45,841 nucleotides of DNA from Candidatus Binatia bacterium. Lineage in GTDB: Bacteria; Desulfobacterota; Binatia; UBA9968; JAJDTQ01. The stretch covers positions 1 to 45,841 of the forward strand of contig JAJEAI010000153.1 in the NCBI GenBank assembly GCA_022824205.1. The letters run 5' to 3'. Made by a program: the position numbers and the translations under genes. The notes under the pieces are model-generated. The model saw only the letters and a list, made by a program, of their open reading frames with translations. It was not told where the DNA came from and did no database searches. Below, in pieces: positions 40,718 through 45,841 of the stretch; position 1 is the first letter of the stretch, and every line of letters begins with the position of its first letter.

Positions 40718-42435
40718 ACCCCCTGTTCAAGCGGCTGGATCTTCGCTCGGATCCGCTCCATCTGTTCGTCCTCGGTGGCCGCCTTCAGCGCGTCGCGGTA
40801 GCTTTGCAGGGCCTTTTCGGTCTCTCCGACCTTGAGATACGCATCACCGAGGTGCTCGATGATCACGGGGTCGTCCACCGCCAAGTCCACCGCCTTCTCG
40901 AGCTGCTCGACGGCCCTCGCGTAGTCCCCTTTCTGGTAATACACCCACCCCAGGCTGTCGATGTAGTAGCCGTCGTTAGGGGAGATTTCCAGAGCCCGGA
41001 CGATCAACTCCTCCGCACGGTCAAGCTCCACGCCCAACTCCGCATAGGTGTAGCCCAGGTAGTTCAGCGCGGCCGCGTTGTCCGGGTTGAGCTCGATGGC
41101 CTTCCGCATGTATTCGATGGTGTTGTCCTTGTCCTTGCTCTCGTCGTACAGCGCCCCCAACGCGAAGTAGACGCGATCGTTCTCGGGGTCCAGTTCCACC
41201 ACCGTGTGCATGGCTTCGATGGCCTTCGGAAAGTCCTCGGCATTGCGGTATATCTCGGCCAGAAAACGGAACAGCTCCCTGCGCCGCCCCTCGTCCTCCT
41301 CCAGTGCCTCGCGGATGGCGGCCACCGCCTCGGGGTACCGCTCCTGCCCCTGGTAGACCGAAGCGAGCTGAACCCGCGCATCGACGAAGTACTCGCTGCC
41401 CGGGGGGATGCGCTGAAACTGCGCCGCGGCGCCTTCCTTGTCTTCCAGCCGGGCGAACGTCAGGCCCAGGAAAAACCGGACACGTTGGTCATCCGGCCGT
41501 TCCGCCAAGGCGAGCCGGAACTCCGTGACGGCGGCCTCCAGGCTGCCCAGCTCGTAGTAGACGAGTCCGACCTTCATTCGGGCCGCTCCGGGAGTGGCCT
41601 CCCGATCCCCGAGGCGGTCGAACTCGGACCGGGCATCGGCGAGAGCGTCGTCGCCCGAGCGCAGGGTCTTGACGCGTTCGCCGGCCCACTCGTTCCTCGA
41701 GTCGACGTTCAGGAGCTTCTCGTAGGTCTTCAGGGCTTCATCACGGCGACCGCGGAACTCCTGCGTCAGTGCCAGTTCCGCCAGTACCGGGGACGAGGAA
41801 GGGTGCAGCTCGAGGGCGGCGGCATAGCTCTCCTCCGCAAGCGCCAGTTCGCCGGATCGCACCAGGACGCGGCCGAGGTAATAGGGGCCCAACGGCGACG
41901 AAGGATTGCGTTTCCTGTAACGCTCCAGGTGCTCCCGCGCCTGTTCGAACTGGCCCTCGGCCAAGTGGATCGCCCCAAGATAGAGGAGCGACCGGGAATC
42001 CTCGGGATCCAGCTCCAACAGCTTCCGGTATTCCTGGATGGACTCGTCCACTCTCCCGGTGGCGCCGTAGAGCCCGGCCAACAGCCGCCGGCTGCCCGGA
42101 TCCCGATCATCCAGGCGCACCGCGGCCTCCGCCTCGCGCACCGCGTCGTCGATCTCGCCAAGGCCAAGATGCGACTCCGCCAAGCGCGCTCGCACGTACG
42201 CGGTGTCGGGGTCGTGTTCCCCCACCGCCTTGTAATTTTCGTGCGCCTCCCGGAAGTCGCCGGCGAGCACGCTCATCCGCGCACGCATATAGCGGTACAT
42301 GGCCAGCGCTTCCGGCGGCACGGTGACCTTGACGTCGTTCGCGAAGGGGCCGGCCGGTCCTTGCGCCACGTCGTCCACGGGAAGACAGGCCGTGACCAGC
42401 AGGCTGAACAGGATTCCCCAGCAGAGGCGCCACAT
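40714..42435 (-). CDS. TPR-repeat lipoprotein
   Basis: A 573-residue protein. A signal peptide with lipobox (WRLCWGILFSLLVTAC, Cys17) leads into about twelve or more tetratricopeptide repeats, easily read as ...YRKLLELDPEDSRSLLYLGA, ELHPSSSPVLAELAL, ELNPDNAAALNYLGYTYAEL, EISPNDGYYIDSLGWVYYQK and others. These form a superhelical scaffold for protein contacts, presumably at the outer membrane with the LolB-like partner. The start is ATG 42435; 26 codons of in-frame sequence upstream lack a ribosome site and would hide the lipobox. Its stop overlaps the partner's TTG start. Confidence 0.9.
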   Translation of the reverse strand: MWRLCWGILFSLLVTACLPVDDVAQGPAGPFANDVKVTVPPEALAMYRYMRARMSVLAGDFREAHENYKAVGEHDPDTAYVRARLAESHLGLGEIDDAVREAEAAVRLDDRDPGSRRLLAGLYGATGRVDESIQEYRKLLELDPEDSRSLLYLGAIHLAEGQFEQAREHLERYRKRNPSSPLGPYYLGRVLVRSGELALAEESYAAALELHPSSSPVLAELALTQEFRGRRDEALKTYEKLLNVDSRNEWAGERVKTLRSGDDALADARSEFDRLGDREATPGAARMKVGLVYYELGSLEAAVTEFRLALAERPDDQRVRFFLGLTFARLEDKEGAAAQFQRIPPGSEYFVDARVQLASVYQGQERYPEAVAAIREALEEDEGRRRELFRFLAEIYRNAEDFPKAIEAMHTVVELDPENDRVYFALGALYDESKDKDNTIEYMRKAIELNPDNAAALNYLGYTYAELGVELDRAEELIVRALEISPNDGYYIDSLGWVYYQKGDYARAVEQLEKAVDLAVDDPVIIEHLGDAYLKVGETEKALQSYRDALKAATEDEQMERIRAKIQPLEQGV

Positions 42436-42663
42436 GGTATCTGTCGGAAAAAGGGAGGCACCGGCTGGCGCGCAACGAAGCGGAGCCGGAGCAAAAAACG
42501 CCAGCAGTTTCACCGTGTTATTTACTGCCGGCCCCCCGGCGCCGGCGGCGGTACTCTCCGAGAGTCTGGCACTAGACTAGCTATCACAGCCGGCGTGGCC
42601 GGTCAACGCGCGGCGCTCGCAAGCCCGCGCTCGGGGTGGGCATTGCGGCGGCGGGAGACTTCC

Positions 42664-43674
42664 ATGAACCATGACGCGGCGGTTGAATCCATCCGTAACG
42701 ACAACACGTCCGGCTCCCAGACCATCACCCGGCACGCGGCGGAACTGGCGGCGGAGCGCGTTGCCGAAGCCTGCGGAGCACACGCCGCGGCACCCCGCGG
42801 CACCGCCGATGGCGACGAAGTCGCGACGCTGCTCCTCGGGTTGGGGAACGCGCTAATGGAGGCGCATCCGGCCATGGCGCCGCTGCCCAATCTCTTCAGC
42901 GCCTTGCTGGAATGCGTGCAAGACGCCCCCGCCCGGAGCGCCCGCACGTCGAGCCACGGCGACATCCCCGGCCGGGTGCGGCAAGCCGCCGACGCCTTCG
43001 TCGACCGCATGGATGAGCACAACCGGGCCATCGGGCGCCGTTTCTGCGCAATCGTCGATCCGGGTTCCGCGATCTTCACCCACTCGGCGAGCTCCACCGT
43101 GCGCGCCGCCCTGTTGAGTTGCCGGGATGCGGGCCGCCGCTTCTCGGTCCACTGCACCGAGTCACGTCCCGTGGGCGAAGGTGGCGCCCTGGCCCGGGAG
43201 CTGGCCCGGCACGGCATCATGGCGACCCTTTCCACCGACAGCCTCGCGTTCGCGCTGCTGCGGCGAAGCGACCGCGCGATGCTGGTGGTGGGGGCGGATG
43301 CCGTCACTCCTCACGGGGTCGTCAACAAGGCCGGCACCCTCGGGTTGGCCACGGCGGCCAGGAGTTGGGGCGTGCCGTTCTACGTTCTCGCGGGGGGCGA
43401 GAAGTTCCTTCCGTCCGCTTCGCGCGACCGTCACCCGCGGGAACGGCCGCCCGAAGAGGTCCTGGCCGAGATCCCCGAGGGCCTGCGGGTGGTCAACTAC
43501 TACTTCGACCTCACGCCGCTGGACTGCGTCAGCGCGATCTTCACCGAAGAGGGACCGCTGACGGCGGAGGAGACCGTTCGGAAACTCGCGGAGTGCCACA
43601 TGCATCCCTGGCTGAACCTGGACACGCACCCGCCCTCCCCTGGATTCCCGCCCCCGGGTCGGGGGCGAGGGTAA
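42664..43674 (+). CDS. eIF2B alpha/beta/delta family protein (MtnA-like fold)
   Basis: A 336-residue protein with a helical N-terminus and the family's Rossmann-like half: DPGSAIFTHSASSTVRAALL, RRFSVHCTESRPVGEGGALA, LVVGADAVTPHGVVNKAGTL and GVPFYVLAGGEKFLP. Relatives include methylthioribose-1-phosphate and ribose-1,5-bisphosphate isomerases. The Asp of the GAD motif is present, but the isomerase Cys of the TH-C-N segment is replaced by Ser141, so isomerase activity is doubtful. The start is ATG 42664. The last 15 residues (HPPSPGFPPPGRGRG) and the stop come from a degenerate extragenic repeat (43629 onward), so the natural C-terminus was probably shorter or different. Confidence 0.82.
   Translation: MNHDAAVESIRNDNTSGSQTITRHAAELAAERVAEACGAHAAAPRGTADGDEVATLLLGLGNALMEAHPAMAPLPNLFSALLECVQDAPARSARTSSHGDIPGRVRQAADAFVDRMDEHNRAIGRRFCAIVDPGSAIFTHSASSTVRAALLSCRDAGRRFSVHCTESRPVGEGGALARELARHGIMATLSTDSLAFALLRRSDRAMLVVGADAVTPHGVVNKAGTLGLATAARSWGVPFYVLAGGEKFLPSASRDRHPRERPPEEVLAEIPEGLRVVNYYFDLTPLDCVSAIFTEEGPLTAEETVRKLAECHMHPWLNLDTHPPSPGFPPPGRGRG
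43629..43672. repeat. Degenerate REP-like palindrome within the eIF2B-family 3' end
   Basis: The stretch CCTCCCCTGGATTCCCGCCC followed by CCGGGTCGGGGGCGAGG keeps the CTGGATTCCCGC wording of the REP copies at 35452-35563, and can form a GCCCCCGGGTCGGGGGC-type hairpin. It encodes the proline/glycine-rich tail of the preceding gene and may also act in transcript ending before ligA. Confidence 0.5.
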
Positions 43675-43741
43675 ACCTGCGCACCTTGCGCCTCGGGCTT
43701 CTTGTTGACATACAAACACAGGTGTCCGTGAGGTGCATTGA

Positions 43742-45772
<2,031 letters not shown>

Positions 45773-45841
45773 AGTTGGTGGATGTTCGGACGGGGGAGCG
45801 TAGCCGGACGGGATCGGGGGTGGGGCCCCCGGGAGATTGGT

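Overview
This is a GC-rich bacterial chromosome segment with a Gram-negative cell plan: periplasmic binding proteins, lipobox proteins and a Yej-type oligopeptide importer are all visible. The gene content and organisation suggest an uncultured proteobacterium-like lineage (alphaproteobacterial or Desulfobacterota/Binatota/Tectomicrobia-like). The sequence alone does not settle this. No rRNA, tRNA or CRISPR array was recognised. Genes are tightly packed, with many 1-4 base stop/start overlaps, including two that use TTG.

1-8150 (minus strand): one long zinc-starvation operon. It reads from a promoter buried in a near-palindromic Fur/Zur-like operator (8114-8150) through two tiny overlapping ORFs, a zinc ABC transporter of the AztABC type, a small Cys-containing protein, a COG0523 GTPase (putative Zn metallochaperone), a flavin-type oxidoreductase ending in a Cys cluster, a small membrane protein, a seven-bladed WD40 protein and a DUF1826 protein. 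A decayed P-loop fragment of a second COG0523 gene lies between aztC and the small protein.

8181-19583 (minus strand): a fibronectin-III gene remnant, then a MoxR/DUF58/von Willebrand A membrane system. Its last gene is a 1459-residue fusion carrying three VWA-type motifs. Upstream are three membrane or envelope genes of the same system and greA.

19639-25564: orphan oppD/oppF ATPases, then a small defence-like island. Two HigBA-type toxin-antitoxin pairs and a BrnTA-like pair (toxin broken by an amber codon) flank an overlapping pair of Nmad2- and Nmad3-like genes (nucleotide-modification-associated domains). The three toxin-antitoxin promoters share a geometry predicting leaderless mRNAs.

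25645-33317 (plus strand): a five-gene operon of mostly membrane proteins (one DUF6754-like) followed by a GlmL/MutL-type actin-fold ATPase translationally coupled to a barrel-sandwich-hybrid protein. An AT-richer single-gene insertion separates the two halves. No known mutase subunits are present, so this looks like an undescribed membrane-associated ATPase system and is my main candidate for novelty.

33487-39854 (plus strand): a Yej-type oligopeptide/microcin importer, yejA-yejB-[yejE::yejF]. The last permease and the double ATPase are fused in one polypeptide. A 183-bp terminal-inverted-repeat element sits at the yejB/yejE junction; a relative begins the window. REP-like hairpins are scattered here.

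39920-45772: a LolB/DUF4292-like lipoprotein and a TPR lipoprotein (minus strand), then an eIF2B-family protein and NAD-dependent DNA ligase ligA (plus strand).
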